In this document: positions 1-11,504 of the stretch, piece by piece
Numbering within the stretch: position 1 is the first letter of the stretch
How the letters are laid out: every line of letters starts with the position of its first letter
DNA from: Zea mays
Taxonomy: Eukaryota > Streptophyta > Magnoliopsida > Poales > Poaceae
DNA length: 64,000 bases
Direction of reading: 5' to 3'
NCBI RefSeq assembly: GCF_902167145.1
Contig: NC_050098.1
Location: 39,178,501-39,242,500 of the forward strand
Notes under the pieces: model-generated
Told to the model about the DNA's origin: nothing
The model's input: the letters and a program-made list of their open reading frames with translations, nothing else
Databases searched by the model: none
Translations under genes and position numbers: made by a program

Positions 1-183
1 GCGGCTGTCGAACCCTTCCGAGGGGCCAGCCTTCGAACCCCTGATCAGTAGTGGGCGCGGAGCCCGAGCGCTCTGAGGCGGCTGTCGAACCCTTCCGAGG
101 GGCCAGCCTTCGAACCCCTGATCAGTAGTGGGCGCGGAGCCCGAGCGCTCTGAGGCGGCTGTCGAACCCTTCCGAGGGGCTAG
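1..183. repeat. 77-bp tandem repeat in the Tat element 3' region (left part)
   Basis: Units start at 1, 78 and 155, each beginning GCGGCTGTCGAACCCTTCCG, so the period is 77 bp. The third unit is cut at 183 by the Sirevirus insertion and resumes after it at 16811. The array extends left of the window. Confidence 0.93.
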
Positions 184-1459
184 TGAAAGGGAATTAGGCT
201 TACACCTAGTTCCTAATTGATTTTGGTGGTTGAATTGCTCAACACAAATAAATTGGACTAACTAGTTTTGCTCTAGTCTATAAGTTATACAGGTGCCAAA
301 GGTTCACACTAAGCCAATAAAAAGACCAAGAAAAAGGGTTCAACAAAGAGAGCAAGGGATAACCGAAGTGTGCCCTGGTCTGGCGCACCGGACTGTCCGG
401 TGTGCCACCGGACAGTGTCCGGTGCACCAGGGGACTCCAAGACAAACTCCGCACCTTCGGGAATTTTCAGAGGCGCTTCGCTATAATTCACCGGACATGT
501 CCGGTGCACACCGGACAGTGTCCGGTGCTCCAGAGGAGAGCGACTCTGAACTCGCCAGCTTCGGGAATCCGCTCCGCTATAATTCACCGGACATGTCTGG
601 TGTACACCGGACTGTCCGGTGAGCCAGCGAAGCAACGGCTACTTCGCGCCAACGGTCACCTGCAAAAGCAATTAATGCGCGCCAGAGCGCGCAGAAGTCA
701 GGCACGCGCGAAGTGGCGCACCGGACACTCTACAGTACATGTCCGGTGTGCCACCAGACATCCAGGCGGGCCCAGCAGTCAGTGCTTCAACGGTCGGAAC
801 CCAACGGCCTGGTGACGTGGCTGACGCACCGGACTGTCCGGTGCGCCATGCGACAGCAGCCTCCACCAAACGGCTAGCTTGGTGGTTGGGGTTATAAATA
901 CCCCCAACCACCCAACATTCAAGTCATTCAAGTTTTCCACCTTCCAAATACTTACAAGAGCTAGGCATTCAATACAAGACACACCCAAGTGATCAAATCC
1001 TCTCCCAATTCCACAAAAGCTTTAGTGTTAAGTGAGAATGATTTGTTGTGTTCTTTTGAGCTCTTGCGCTTGGATTGCTTTCTTCTTTCTCATTCTTTCT
1101 TGAGATCAAAACTCACTTGTAATTGAGGCAAGAGACACCAATCGTGTGGTGATCCTTGTGGGAACTTTGTGTTCCAAGTGATTAAGAAGAAAAGCTCACT
1201 CGGTCCGAGGGACCGTTTGAGAGAGGGAAAGGGTTGAAAGAGACCCGGTCTTTGTGACCACCTCAACAGGGAGTAGGTTTGCGAGAACCGAACCTCGGTA
1301 AAACAAATCCGCGTGTCACACTCTTTATTTGCTTGCGATTTGTTTTGCACCCTCTCTCTCGGACTCGATTATATTTCTAACACTAACCCGGCTTGTAGTT
1401 GTGATTAATTTTGTAAATTTCAGTTTCACCGTATTCACCCCCCCTCTAGGCGACTTTCA
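184..1459 (+). repeat. 5' LTR of the Sirevirus
   Basis: The 1276-bp repeat starts TGAAAGGG and ends TTTCA. It is nearly identical to 15549-16805 apart from scattered substitutions and indels centred on CACCGGAC-type palindromes between about 380 and 850. A TATA-like GGTTATAAATA lies at about 889-899, a plausible core promoter. Confidence 0.95.
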
Positions 1460-1461
1460 AT

Positions 1462-1473
1462 TGGTATCAGAGC
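1462..1473 (+). other. Sirevirus primer-binding site (initiator-Met tRNA)
   Basis: TGGTATCAGAGC begins three bases after the 5' LTR. It is the standard complement of the 3' end of plant initiator methionine tRNA used by Copia elements. Confidence 0.93.
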
Positions 1474-1507
1474 CCGGTACTTCATTAGAGCCTAACTGCT
1501 CGAAGTG

Positions 1508-4141
1508 ATGTCGGGAGATCATGCCAAGAAAGAGATGGAGACCGGCGCCAAGCCCGCTACAAGCCACGGGAAAGCTTCATCGGAGGAGTCCCACAAAAAG
1601 GAAAAGGGGAAGGAGAAGAAAGCCTCTTCCCACAAGTCGCATCGGAGTGGCGACAAGAAAAAGAAGATGAGGAAGGTGGTCTACTACGAGACCGATACTT
1701 CATCACCTTCCACATCCAGCTCCGACGTGCCCTCCGTAACTTCTAAGCACCATGAGCGCAAGAAGTTTAGTAAGATCCCCCTACGCTACCCTCGCATTCC
1801 TAAACATACTCCATTACTTTTCGTTCCATTAGGCAAACCGCCAACCTTTGATGGTGAAGATTATGCTAGGTGGAGTGATTTGATGAAATTTCACCTAACC
1901 TCACTCCACAAAAGTATATGGAATGTTGTTGAGTTTGGAGCACAGGTACCATCCGTAGGGGACAAGGATTATGATGAGGACGAGGTGGCCCAAGTCGAGC
2001 ACTTCAACTCCCAAGCCACAACTATACTCCTCGTCTCTCTAAGTCGAGAGGAGTATAACAAGGTGCAAGGATTAAACAGCGCCAAGGAAGTTTGGGACGT
2101 GCTCAAGACTGCGCACGAAGGAGATGAGCTAACCAAGATCACCAAGCGGGAGACGATCGAGGGGAGCTCGGTCGCTTCCGTCTCCGCCAAGGGGAGGAGC
2201 CTCAAGACATGTACAACCGGCTCAAAACCTTGGTGAATCAAGTGCGCAACCTCGGGAGCAAGAAATGGGATGACCACGAGGTGGTTAAGGTTATTTTAAG
2301 ATCACTTATTTTCCTTAACCCTACTCAAGTCCAATTAATTCGTGGCAATCCTAGATACACACTAATGACTCCCGAGGAAGTAATCGGGAATTTTGTGAGC
2401 TTTGAATTTATGATCAAAGGCTCAAGGAAGATCAACGAGCTTGACGGTCCCTCCACGTCCGAAGCTCAACCGGTCGCATTCAAAGCGACGGAGGAGAAGA
2501 AGGAGGAGTCTACACCGAGTAGAACACCCATCGACGCCTCCAAGCTCGACAACGAGGAAATGGCGCTTGTAATCAAAAGCTTTCGCCAAATCCTCAAGCA
2601 AAGGAGGGGGAAAGACTACAAGCCTCGCTCCAAGAAGGTTTGCTACAAGTGTGGTAAGCCCAGTCACTTTATAGCAAAATCTCCTATTTCTAGTGACAGT
2701 GACAGGGGTGACGACAAGAAGGGGAGAAGAAAGGAGAAGAAGAAATACTACAAGAAGAAGGGTGGCGACGCCCACATATGCCGCGAGTGGGACTCAGACG
2801 AGAGCTCCTCCGACTCCTCCTCCGACGAGGACGCCGCCAATATCGCCATCAACAAAGGCCTTCTCTTCCCCAACGTCGGCCACAAGTGCCTCATGGCAAA
2901 GGACGGCAAAAAGAAGAAGGTTAAATCCAAATCCTCCACTAGATATGAGTCCTCTAGCGATGATAATGCTAGTGATGAGGAAGATAAATTGCGTACCCTT
3001 TTTGCCAACCTAAACATGCAACAAAAGGAAAAATTAAATGAATTGATTAGTGCTATACATGAGAAGGATGATCTCTTGGACTCCCAAGAGGACTTCCTTA
3101 TTAAAGAAAACAAAAGGCATGTTAAGGTAAAAAATGCTTATGCTCTAGAAGTAGAAAAGTGTGAAAAATTATCTAGTGAGCTAAGCACTTGCCATGAGAC
3201 TATTGACAAACTTAGAAATGAAAATGCTAATTTGTTAGCTAAGGTTGATTCAAATGTTTGTAATGTTTCAATTCCCAATCCTAGAAATGATAATGATGAT
3301 TTGCTTGCTAAGATTGAAGAATTGAACATTTCTCTTGCTAGCCTTAGAGATGAAAATGAAAAATTGCTTGCTAAGGCTAAAGATTTTGATGTTTGCAATA
3401 CTACCATTTCTGACCTTAGAAGTAAAAATGATATATTACATGCTAAGGTTGTAGAATTAAAATCTTGCAAACCCTCTACATCTACCGTTGAACACACTTC
3501 TATTTGCACTAGATGTAGAGATGTTGATATTGAAGCTATTCATGATCATATGATATTAATTAAGCAACAAAATGGTCATATAGCAAAATTAGATGCTAAA
3601 ATTGCCGAGCATGAACTTGAGAATGAAAATTTTAAATTTGCTCGTAGTATGCTTTATAGTGGGAGACGCCCTGGCATTAAGGATGGCATTGGATTCCAAC
3701 AGGGAGACAATGTCAAACTTAATGCCCCTCCTAAGAAATTGTCCAACTTTGTTAAGAGCAAGGCTCCCATGCCTCAAGATAACGAGGGTTACATTTTGTA
3801 CCCTGCCGGTTATCCTGAGCAAAATTAAGAGAATTCATTCTAGAAAGTCTCACTCTGGCCCTAACCATGCATTTATGTATAAGGGTGAGACATCTAGCTC
3901 TAGACAACCAACCCGTGCTAAGTTGCCTAAGAAGAAAACTCCTAGTGCATCAAATGATCATGCCATTTCATTTAAAACTTTTGATGCTTCTTATGTGTTA
4001 ACTAACAAATCCGGCAAGGTAGTTGCCAAATATGTTGGGGGCAAACACAAGGGGTCAAAGACTTGTGTTTGGGTACCCAAAGTTCTTGTGTCTAATGCCA
4101 AAGGACCCAAAACCATTTGGGTACCTAAAGTCAAGAACTAA
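1508..4141 (+). pseudogene. gag: Sirevirus gag, broken by two frameshifts
   Basis: Gag packages element RNA into particles. The ATG at 1508 opens a charged N-terminus (MSGDHAKKEMETG), then a UBN2-type capsid region including PPTFDGEDYARWSDLMKF. The frame changes near 2161-2164, where one base appears to be missing, and the reading continues from about 2165 to 3815. A second break near 3815 looks like a 2-base loss. The last segment ends at TAA 4139-4141. The zinc knuckle near 2641 reads CYKCGKPSHFIAKS, so the last zinc ligand is Ser instead of Cys. A long coiled-coil region follows (about 2990-3630). The CACTA element begins 5 bp after the stop. Confidence 0.88.
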
Positions 4142-4146
4142 AATTG

Positions 4147-4345
4147 CACTATACCACGGAGGATTTTTACCGACCTTTGTTAGCTACCAAAGGTTGGTCG
4201 GTAAAAACAGCCGACACATGGTTGGTTGGTAATACCAGTTTTTGCAACGGCGGGACGGTCGGTAAATCTCTTATATTTAGCGTTGGGAGATCCGTCGGTA
4301 AAAATGGTAAAGACATCGCTCGTTCGGTCGGTAAATATATTGGCG
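4147..4345. repeat. Left TIR and subterminal repeats of the CACTA element
   Basis: The 14-bp TIR (4147-4160) is followed by repeated TTTACCGAC and GTCGGTAAA motifs in both orientations. In this family such arrays are binding sites for the small accessory transposase. Confidence 0.9.
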
Positions 4346-4449
4346 CAACCCAACCGCGTGCCGCCAAATTATTACGCGCGTTCCTCCCAACCAAATCGCC
4401 GCGACGGCCCCCTCCAAAATCCAGCCGCCCGCCCCCTTCTCCTAACTCC

Positions 4450-4626
4450 CACCGCGCCGCCCGCACGCCCCCTCCACAGCGCCGCCCGCGCGTCCCCTCC
4501 ATAGCGCCGCCCGCACGCCCCCTCCACAGCGCCGAGCGCCGCCCGCGCGTCCCCTCCATAGCGCCGCCCGCACGCCCCCTCCACAGCGCCGCCCGCGCGT
4601 CCCCTCCATAGCGCCGCCTGCGCGCC
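4450..4626. repeat. GC-rich 25/50-bp tandem repeat
   Basis: Alternating units GCGCCGCCCGCGCGTCCCCT.. and GCGCCGCCCGCACGCCCCCT.. of about 25 bp repeat several times. This creates long open frames on both strands, which I treat as low complexity and not as genes. Confidence 0.85.
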
Positions 4627-4937
4627 ACAAAATCCCGCCGCCATCGTCCATCCTGCCACCCCCTCCATAGATCTGCCTGCCTCAATAATCCCGCCGCCAC
4701 CTCCATCGTGTCGCGCCCCTCCATCACGCTGCCCCCTTTGGTGTCATTTGCCTGTGGAATCGTGATTTCCCTTCCTGTTTTTTGGTAAACTTTGGGGGAA
4801 TTTCTGTTCGTAGGATTTGAGTGTGATTGAAGAAATTTTCCTTGGGGGAATTCATGCTGGAGCATCACTGAACTCGTCTATGGCTATTCCCTAGCGATTT
4901 CCTCTCTCAAATTTGTGTTTATCTTGGAGCATTGATT

Positions 4938-5066
4938 TAACATTTTTGTTCTTTCTTATCTGCAGGATTTAAAGGTTGTTCTAGGTCCTTGCAGGATTAA
5001 GCCTAACAAAACAGAGATTTGTGTGAGTCCACAACAAACTTTATTCCCTTCCTATAGTTATGTAGC
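4938..5066 (+). repeat. Direct repeat, copy 1 (second copy 5830-5957)
   Basis: The segment from ACATTTTTGTTCTTTCTT through GCAGGATT..AAGCCTA..CAAAACAGA..GTGTGAGT is repeated about 890 bp downstream with some mismatches. Both copies carry an acceptor-like CTGCAG or ATGCAG and donor-like GTGAGT, so they look like duplicated untranslated exons of the transposase gene. The rest of 4630-6226 holds no coding region I recognise. Confidence 0.75.
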
Positions 5067-5829
5067 AATTACTCTGATCTTTTTATCTTGCTGATCTACT
5101 AACATAGGAAGAGTCTGCACAACTTAAATGTTAGGCTTCTTAAATAGTTTTCTTCTTTTTGTAATTCAACATTTTGCTTGATGCCTTATGGGCATAATCT
5201 GTTTTAAAATGCAAAACTGCTACCTTAAGAAACAAGCTTCATCTTTATGGCAGTACGTGTTCTAAGCTTAGTCTGAGCCAAAGCCAAGAAGGCTGTGCGT
5301 TGCACTTCCACCTGACCTGAGGATTTCATATATCGCCTAGAGAGATGGACATTGTCCTGGCCTTCAGCCTTCATGGTCTTAGAACTGAACCAGCATGGAC
5401 AGGCAATGAACCAGACTACCAGACGTTGAACACTAATGTAATTTCTTGCAGTGAGTATAAGTTCCAGTAGGTCATGCTTATTAGTTTCATGTTTGCCACT
5501 ACTGGTTGGTAGTGTTAAAGTACTGAGCACGCACTACTGGTTTTGATTGCCACTGATGCAACACGAAATGTAAGGCAGTGATTGAAGGATCATGAGGATA
5601 GTTGCATATGTTCTTCCTTAAGCTTAATGATGATAGCATGAGCAAGATTACTGATGCACTACTGGCTGTATTTTTCCCTCTAGTCTAGCTTGTAACCTTC
5701 AGTTCATGATGGTACCAGGATCAATGTATGTGTTGGTGACTACATTTTTTCTCTAGCTTATAACCTTCAGTTCATGCTGGCTGCATTTTTTTTCTCTAGC
5801 TTGCAACATTTTTTCTCTAGCATGTATTC

Positions 5830-5957
5830 AACATTTTTGTTCTTTCTTGCATGCAGGATTAAAAGTTGGTTCAAGGTTCTTGCAATATTAAGCCTAGCAA
5901 AACAGATTCGTGTGAGTTCACTGCAAACTTGTTTTTTCCTTCTTCTTGTTATGTAGC
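5830..5957 (+). repeat. Direct repeat, copy 2 (first copy 4938-5066)
   Basis: This is the second copy of the exon-like segment described at 4938-5066, upstream of the transposase start at 6227. Confidence 0.75.
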
Positions 5958-6226
5958 TGATATGTTAGCATAAGAATAGCTGATAATAAACACAAGATCC
6001 TACAAATCTTTGGTACGGCAGGGGCAGCAAGGAAAGGAAGGTGTTGTAGTTCAGAAAATCCAAAAACAACTAGGAGATTGTCGAGCTCTAGTGTAAGGTA
6101 AGTTCAACTAATTTACCTTGTTTCCGGTTCAATTGTGTGTTTGTTCATTATCTTTGAGTGTATGCAGCAAAGTTTTTATGCTTGTTATATGTTCTTAGAA
6201 GCTCTATCATATCCGTAATAACACAC

Positions 6227-8282
6227 ATGGATAAATCGTGGATCGACAATGTGGCTAGGTACAATACAACTTTTTTTCACAATAACTAAAAAAATGTGCT
6301 ACGTGGTTATCTTGATATTTAACATAGAAATTGCATGTAGGGAGACAAAGGCCTATACACAAGGGGTGAATAGTTTTCTAGCTTTTGCATTAAAAAATTC
6401 AGCGGTAGGAAGCAAGATTTTATGCCCTTGTAGGAAGTGTGTCAACTCATTTTGGCGGGAGGCTATTGAAGTTCGAGAACACTTGATTTGTGATGGATTT
6501 TTAAAAGGGTATAGAACATGGACCTTACATGGAGAAGCTAGTTCCTCTGTATTGAACAATGAAAATGGTGATGTCCCTGAGTTCATTGAGGTGCATGACG
6601 AAGAAGATGACATATCTGAGTTGATTAAGGATTTAGCATGTGGTTTAGATGATAGAGGAGATATGGAAGATGATGGGTCTTTTGATCCATTTGATAAAGA
6701 TGTAGCTACCATTCGTAGGCTAGCAGCAGACAACAGTCAAGAATTGTACCCAGGTTGCAATAAGTACTCAAAGCTACGCTTTCTAGTTCGTTTACTTCAC
6801 ATAAAACTTCTTGGAGGATGGACGGATAGAAGTTTTAATTTGTTGGTTGATCTACTTGTTGATGCGTTGCCTAAGGGTTCAGCACTTCCTAGAAACTTTC
6901 ATGAAGCTAAGAAATTAGTGAAATCAGTGGGAGTTGGGTACACTTCTATCCATGCATGCGAGAACGATTGCATTCTTTACTGGAAGGAGCATGAAAACTC
7001 TAATTCATGTCCGAAATGTAATGTTTCACGCTGGAAATCAGAAAAGATGAGTTTGGACGGAAAGCGTGAGTACAAAATTCCTAAGAAAGTTCTTCGTTAC
7101 TTTCCTATCAAGAAAAGACTTCAAAGATTATTTGTGTCCTCCAAAACTGCAAGTCTCACAAGGTGGCATGATGAACACCGAATAAATGATGGTTTGCTTA
7201 GGCATCCTGCAGATTCCCCCCTATGGAAGGATTTTGATAAAAAACATCCCGAATTTGCTGCTGATAGCCGAAATATCCGTCTAGCATTTGCTACCGATGG
7301 TTTCAATCCCTATAGGACTATGAAACTTAGTTATAGTATTTGGCCAGGCATTCTGATTCCATTCAACTTTCCACCTTCAATGTGCATGAAGGATACAAAT
7401 TTTATCTTGTCTGTGCTGATTCCTGGCCGATCTTCTGCTGGAAGTGATATGGATGTATATTTTCAGCCACTTGTTTATGACCTGCTTGATTTGTTTGTTA
7501 ATGGTGTGAGAACTTATGATGCTTCGAAGGGTGAATACTTTCAATTGCGTGCTGCAATACTTTGGACCATCACTGATTTCCCTGGTCTAGGTAGTGTATC
7601 CGGATTTGTCACATCTGGTGAAGCAGCGTGTCCCGACTGCCACTCCTTGCTCTATTCCCTTAGACTTGGAAATGGTTGCAAGTCTTGTTACATGGGACAC
7701 CGCAGGTTCTTGCATCCAGAACACCCATTTAGGTTTGATGTTGATTCATTTGGTGGCGAAGAGCTAAGTCCGACACCTGTTCCTCTTTTAGGAGAGGAAA
7801 TTTTGGAATGCACCAAAGATCTAAAAACAGTTTATGGCAAGGACCCATCTCGTAAGCCCACAAAATATCAGAAACGTAAGGACGGTGAACCATTAGTCTT
7901 TTTGAAAAGGAGAACTATTTGGTTCATCCTTCCATATTGGAAGGATTTGATGGTCCGATATAATTTTGATGCCATGCACATAGAGAAGAATGTATGTGAC
8001 AACATAATTAACACTTTATTGGACATTGCTGGAAAATCTAAGGATGATTTGAATGCTCGCTTGGATCTTCAAGAATTAGGAATTAGAAGTGATCTTCATC
8101 CAGTTGAACTAGAACATAACCAATTTTATTTACCTCCTGCACCCTACTCAATGAGTCATGCTGAGAAGAAATTATTTTGTCAAGTATTAAAAGGGGTCAA
8201 GTTTCCCGATGGCTATGCAGCTGATAAAATTATTTTGTCAAGTATTAAAAGGGGTCAAGTTTCCCGATTTGTCTCTAGATGA
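6227..8282 (+). pseudogene. TNP2-type CACTA transposase, 5' two exons, C-terminus lost
   Basis: TNP2 proteins cut and join CACTA ends in the nucleus. The start ATG at 6227 gives MDKSWIDNVA, the typical opening of the transposase-associated domain. A short exon (6227-6258) joins across an 82-bp GT-AG intron to 6341, with arginine split over the junction. The zinc-binding CPCRKCVN stretch follows, then the TNP2 domain including FATDGFNPY (about 7287), ITDFPGLGSVSG (about 7570) and NFDAMHIEKNVCDNI (about 7963), regions holding catalytic acidic residues. The protein leaves homology after GVKFPD (8210), where a 58-bp duplication shifts the frame to a stop at 8280-8282. Intact TNP2 proteins continue for several hundred residues with the DUF4218 region, absent here. 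Confidence 0.9.
8169..8268 (+). repeat. 58-bp period filler duplication at the CACTA gene fusion point
   Basis: A 42-bp stretch starting AAATTATTTTGTCAAGTATT occurs at 8169-8210 and again at 8227-8268, separated by 16 bp. The offset of 58 is not a multiple of three, so the first copy is in the TNP2 frame and the second in the frame of the downstream exons. Confidence 0.95.
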
Positions 8283-10800
8283 AATTGAAGAATGTCCAGA
8301 TAAAAGGGTTAGTGACGCTGATTGGAAATTTCTCTATGAATATTGGTTGACTTCTGAATTTCAGGTAACAAACATCTTTATATGTGCAAAGTGTAGCTGT
8401 CAACATGTATATTTTCAGTTCTTAAACACTTCTGCTATGTCCTAGGCTCGTTCGAAAGCTGGAAAAGTAAGCCGGCAAAAGGTACAATTGCTCCATACAT
8501 CTGGTAGTGTGAGCTTTGCATGTTCAGAGCATAAATTGGTATGTTTAATCTGTCTTACTAATTATTGTACTCATATTTTTGGTAATTATCGAACTCCGAT
8601 TTTTTTGCAATATGTCCAGTAGTACTAATTATCGAACTCCGATTTTTTGATATGAGCAATCTATCTAGTACTACTCAGACTTTTGTCTTAACCATTTCTA
8701 GGCTATGAAACTAGGACGCCCCCCACGAAGAGATGAAACCTTTATCAAAACCCATACAAGAAAAAATGGTGTTCCTTCAATTCAGGCAGAGCCAATTATC
8801 GTAAGTCTTTTTCCTAAGTGTTAGTAATACTATTTAGACAGAATAAATAACATGTGTTTATTTCATAGAATAAACTTAAAGATGTTGTCCAAGTATATCC
8901 AGAGTTAAAGGAGAAAACAATTCAGGAAGGTGATGTATTTGCTCTTGTTTGTGGAGAGAAAGAGCCAAAAGGATATATCCGTGCTGTGGGTTTAGGCCCA
9001 ACTCCTCAAGATATTGGCACCCCTGGGTTGAAGGGTTATGCACCAACAAGACTACAAATGGAGATTCTGGCTCGTACCAAAGCTGAAAAGGACAAGGCTG
9101 CTCTAGAAAAACGCATACTTCAATTGCAGGCAGAAATTGAGGAAAGGGCACAACTAGACAGGGCAAGTGAAGGGCCCATGTCACAGCATGGTTCCACATC
9201 ACGTCAAAATGTGGTATAAATTTTCTTTGTTGTTACACAAAGTAATGTTTATCTTCCGATTTACTCATAATTCACCAAATGTTTGTAACAGAATTCAAGG
9301 TTAGAACATGGTGATGAAGATAATGCATATGGAGATGACGATTGTAATGATGAGGACACAATTGCACCAAGCACTGCACCAGGCACTAATGATGCTTCTC
9401 ATTCTAAACATAATTCTTTGGTAATACTTTCATCCTTCTAACCAGTATTATCCTTATCATGCTTCTAATTTTGTGTTTATCGCTTGTATCAGGTTGGAAG
9501 AGAAGCCATATTATATGCTTTGTTGAGATCGGATCAACCTGTGGCCAAAGGAATAATAGTTTCAACTAATCCGAGTACCATAGTTGCAGATCTGCCCATT
9601 GGAAGGCAATTTTGTGAAGTTGTTGTGACTTGTGTCCTGAAAAGAGATGCAGTGTTGGCTCGTCCCTACGATGATATGCAAACTATGGCTACTGCTCACA
9701 TGATGTCGCTTGCATGGCCATACAAGAAAGTAATAAACGAAACTTTGATATCTTTCTTTTTTGATTAATGAGTACCTACTGACAGATCCTAACTTTGACA
9801 GCTGAAGGTCATCAACAAGGCATCAGCAACACCTAACACATCACCTAACATTTCAGGTATTTGACTCTACTACTACTCTTAATGGCCCTAGCTTGGTGAC
9901 TTATTTGCTGTTTTTAACCATATCTGTTTGGCATTTTCTTTCCTGATATAGTGTAGAACCGGATCTTTGACTCTACTACTACTAACCATATCTCCATGGT
10001 TTTTTCTTTGCTGACTTATTTGCTAAGCTTATTTGAACGCCAAACGGATATAGGCAGATATGGTTTGGCGTTTTCAAAATAGTAGTACAGTAATGGATTT
10101 GGTGTGTGACTGTGTGAGTGTGACTGTGTGTTAAGCAATGCTGGTGAATTGGTGATCTGGTGTGCTGTCTGGTGGATAAGACAGGTGATCTGGCGTGTGA
10201 GTGTGTGTGTGTGTGTGTTATGCAGTGTGAGACTGTGAGTGTGTGTGTGTTATGCAGAATGGCGTGTGAGTGTGGACAGGACAGGTGATCTGAACTTCTG
10301 AAGGTCTGATTGCTGAGTGCAGACTGAACTGAAGTGCTGAGTGTGTGTGTGCAGCAAGATAGCAAGCTTATGGTCTTTATACTCTTATGGCTATGGTCTT
10401 ATGGAGTTATGGACTTATGGTTCTGTGTGTGTGTGCTGTGCAACAAGCTATAATGTTTATGGATGATTGATGCTGCCTGCTGGATGTTTTTTTTTTGAAT
10501 TATGAGCTACACTTTTGGTATTATATCATGCTCTATCCTCTATGGCTGTGTACTGCTACTATGCTGCAAGCTATAATTTCAGTTTATAGTTATGGTGTGT
10601 GTGCTGTGCAGCAAGCTATAATTTCATTTTATAGTTATGAACTTTCAAATTTTATCATGGGCTATGGTTGCTGCATTTTTTATTTCATTTGGAGTTCAGT
10701 TTTTTGGTTACTGCAATGTACCAGTACCTCTTGTTCCCGGCAATTGATTCATAAGTTTCTTACACATGGTTATATTTTTTCAGGAAATGGACAATGTTAG
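8269..10800 (+). pseudogene. 3' exons of a Transposase_24 (Ptta/En/Spm) gene fused to TNP2
   Basis: Eight exon segments with GT-AG borders read in one frame: 8227-8364, 8446-8538, 8702-8800, 8869-9213, 9292-9420, 9493-9729, 9802-9856, 10784-10800, ending TAG. Residues such as RRVSD-like KRVSDADWKFLYEYW, KLGRPPRRDETF, KEPKGYIRAVGLGPTP and a coiled coil (AKAEKDKAALEKRILQLQ-like, about 9078-9160) match the C-terminal half of plant En/Spm TNPA-like proteins. Its own 5' half and promoter are gone. Exon phases close perfectly, so the fused gene would be open if the 58-bp duplication were absent. The last intron (9857-10783) is 927 bp. Confidence 0.85.
10100..10440. repeat. GT-rich microsatellite stretch in the last CACTA intron
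   Basis: Runs of GTGTGTGT occur at about 10195-10219 and 10237-10251, with scattered TGTGTG throughout. The minus-strand open frame here is a product of this composition. Confidence 0.85.
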
Positions 10801-11146
10801 TATCAGATCATGTTACAACCAACCGTGGACATGGTTCTTCGGTCTTGCATTTCTTTTGGAGCTTTTGTTGCGTATGTTGCGTACAACAACGTGAAGGAAT
10901 TGAGTTATTGTAATACCGTGGACTAGCTTTTGAGTTATGTAATGTGATATTGCAACCTATGGACTAGTTCGATGTATTGCAAACATTATGTTACTAATGA
11001 TGTTAATATATGATCGATGGATATTGAAAGACCATTAATTTGTGTGCAACATGTGCAATATGTTACCTCATGAAAGATTAGTGAAGTGTATGAGCATTAA
11101 GTGTCCTTATAATAATCTATTTGTATGAATGCAATGGATTGTTGGT

Positions 11147-11501
11147 TGGTAATATCTGCGGCAACGAATTGTTGGTCGGTAATCTACACAATTAGTGACT
11201 CTTAGAGAGTCGGTAATACTATTATTACCAACTGATGAAGCGTCCGTAAATCGTGGCAGCTGCAACTCTTAGAGAGTCGGTAATACTATTATTACCAAAT
11301 GATGAAGCGTCGGTAAAACTTCTCTTTTAGCGACGGAAGATAAGTCGGTAAAACAACGGTCGGTCGGTAAAAGTTTTACCGACACAGCTTGCAACGACGT
11401 TCGTGGTCCGTCGGTAAAGGTCTTTACCGACCTATAGTTCGTCGGTAAAACTGATTTTACCGACAGACCATAAGTTGCAAATAATGTTCCGTGGTATAGT
11501 G
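11147..11501. repeat. Right subterminal repeats and TIR of the CACTA element
   Basis: Many GTCGGTAA and TTTTACCGAC copies in both orientations precede the terminal TCCGTGGTATAGTG (11488-11501). A segment of about 60 bp (AACTCTTAGAGAGTCGGTAA..) is directly repeated at about 11202 and 11264. Confidence 0.9.
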
Positions 11502-11504
11502 TTG

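Larger units (their letters stand above)
4147..11501 (+). mobile_element. CACTA (En/Spm) DNA transposon, internally deleted
   Basis: The 7355-bp insert starts CACTATACCACGGA and ends TCCGTGGTATAGTG, a perfect 14-bp terminal inverted repeat. It is flanked by the 3-bp target duplication TTG (4144-4146, 11502-11504). Subterminal regions hold many direct and inverted copies of TCGGTAAA/TTTACCGA. It encodes a TNP2-type transposase joined to the 3' exons of a Transposase_24 (Ptta/En/Spm) gene; DNA between the two normal CACTA genes is missing. It sits between gag and pol of the Sirevirus. Confidence 0.96.

Noticed and set aside
4167..4868. Long minus-strand frames
   Set aside because: They come from the GC-rich 25/50-bp repeat and show no domain.
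9982..10365. 127-codon minus-strand frame rich in His and Thr
   Set aside because: It is the reverse of the GT microsatellite in a CACTA intron.
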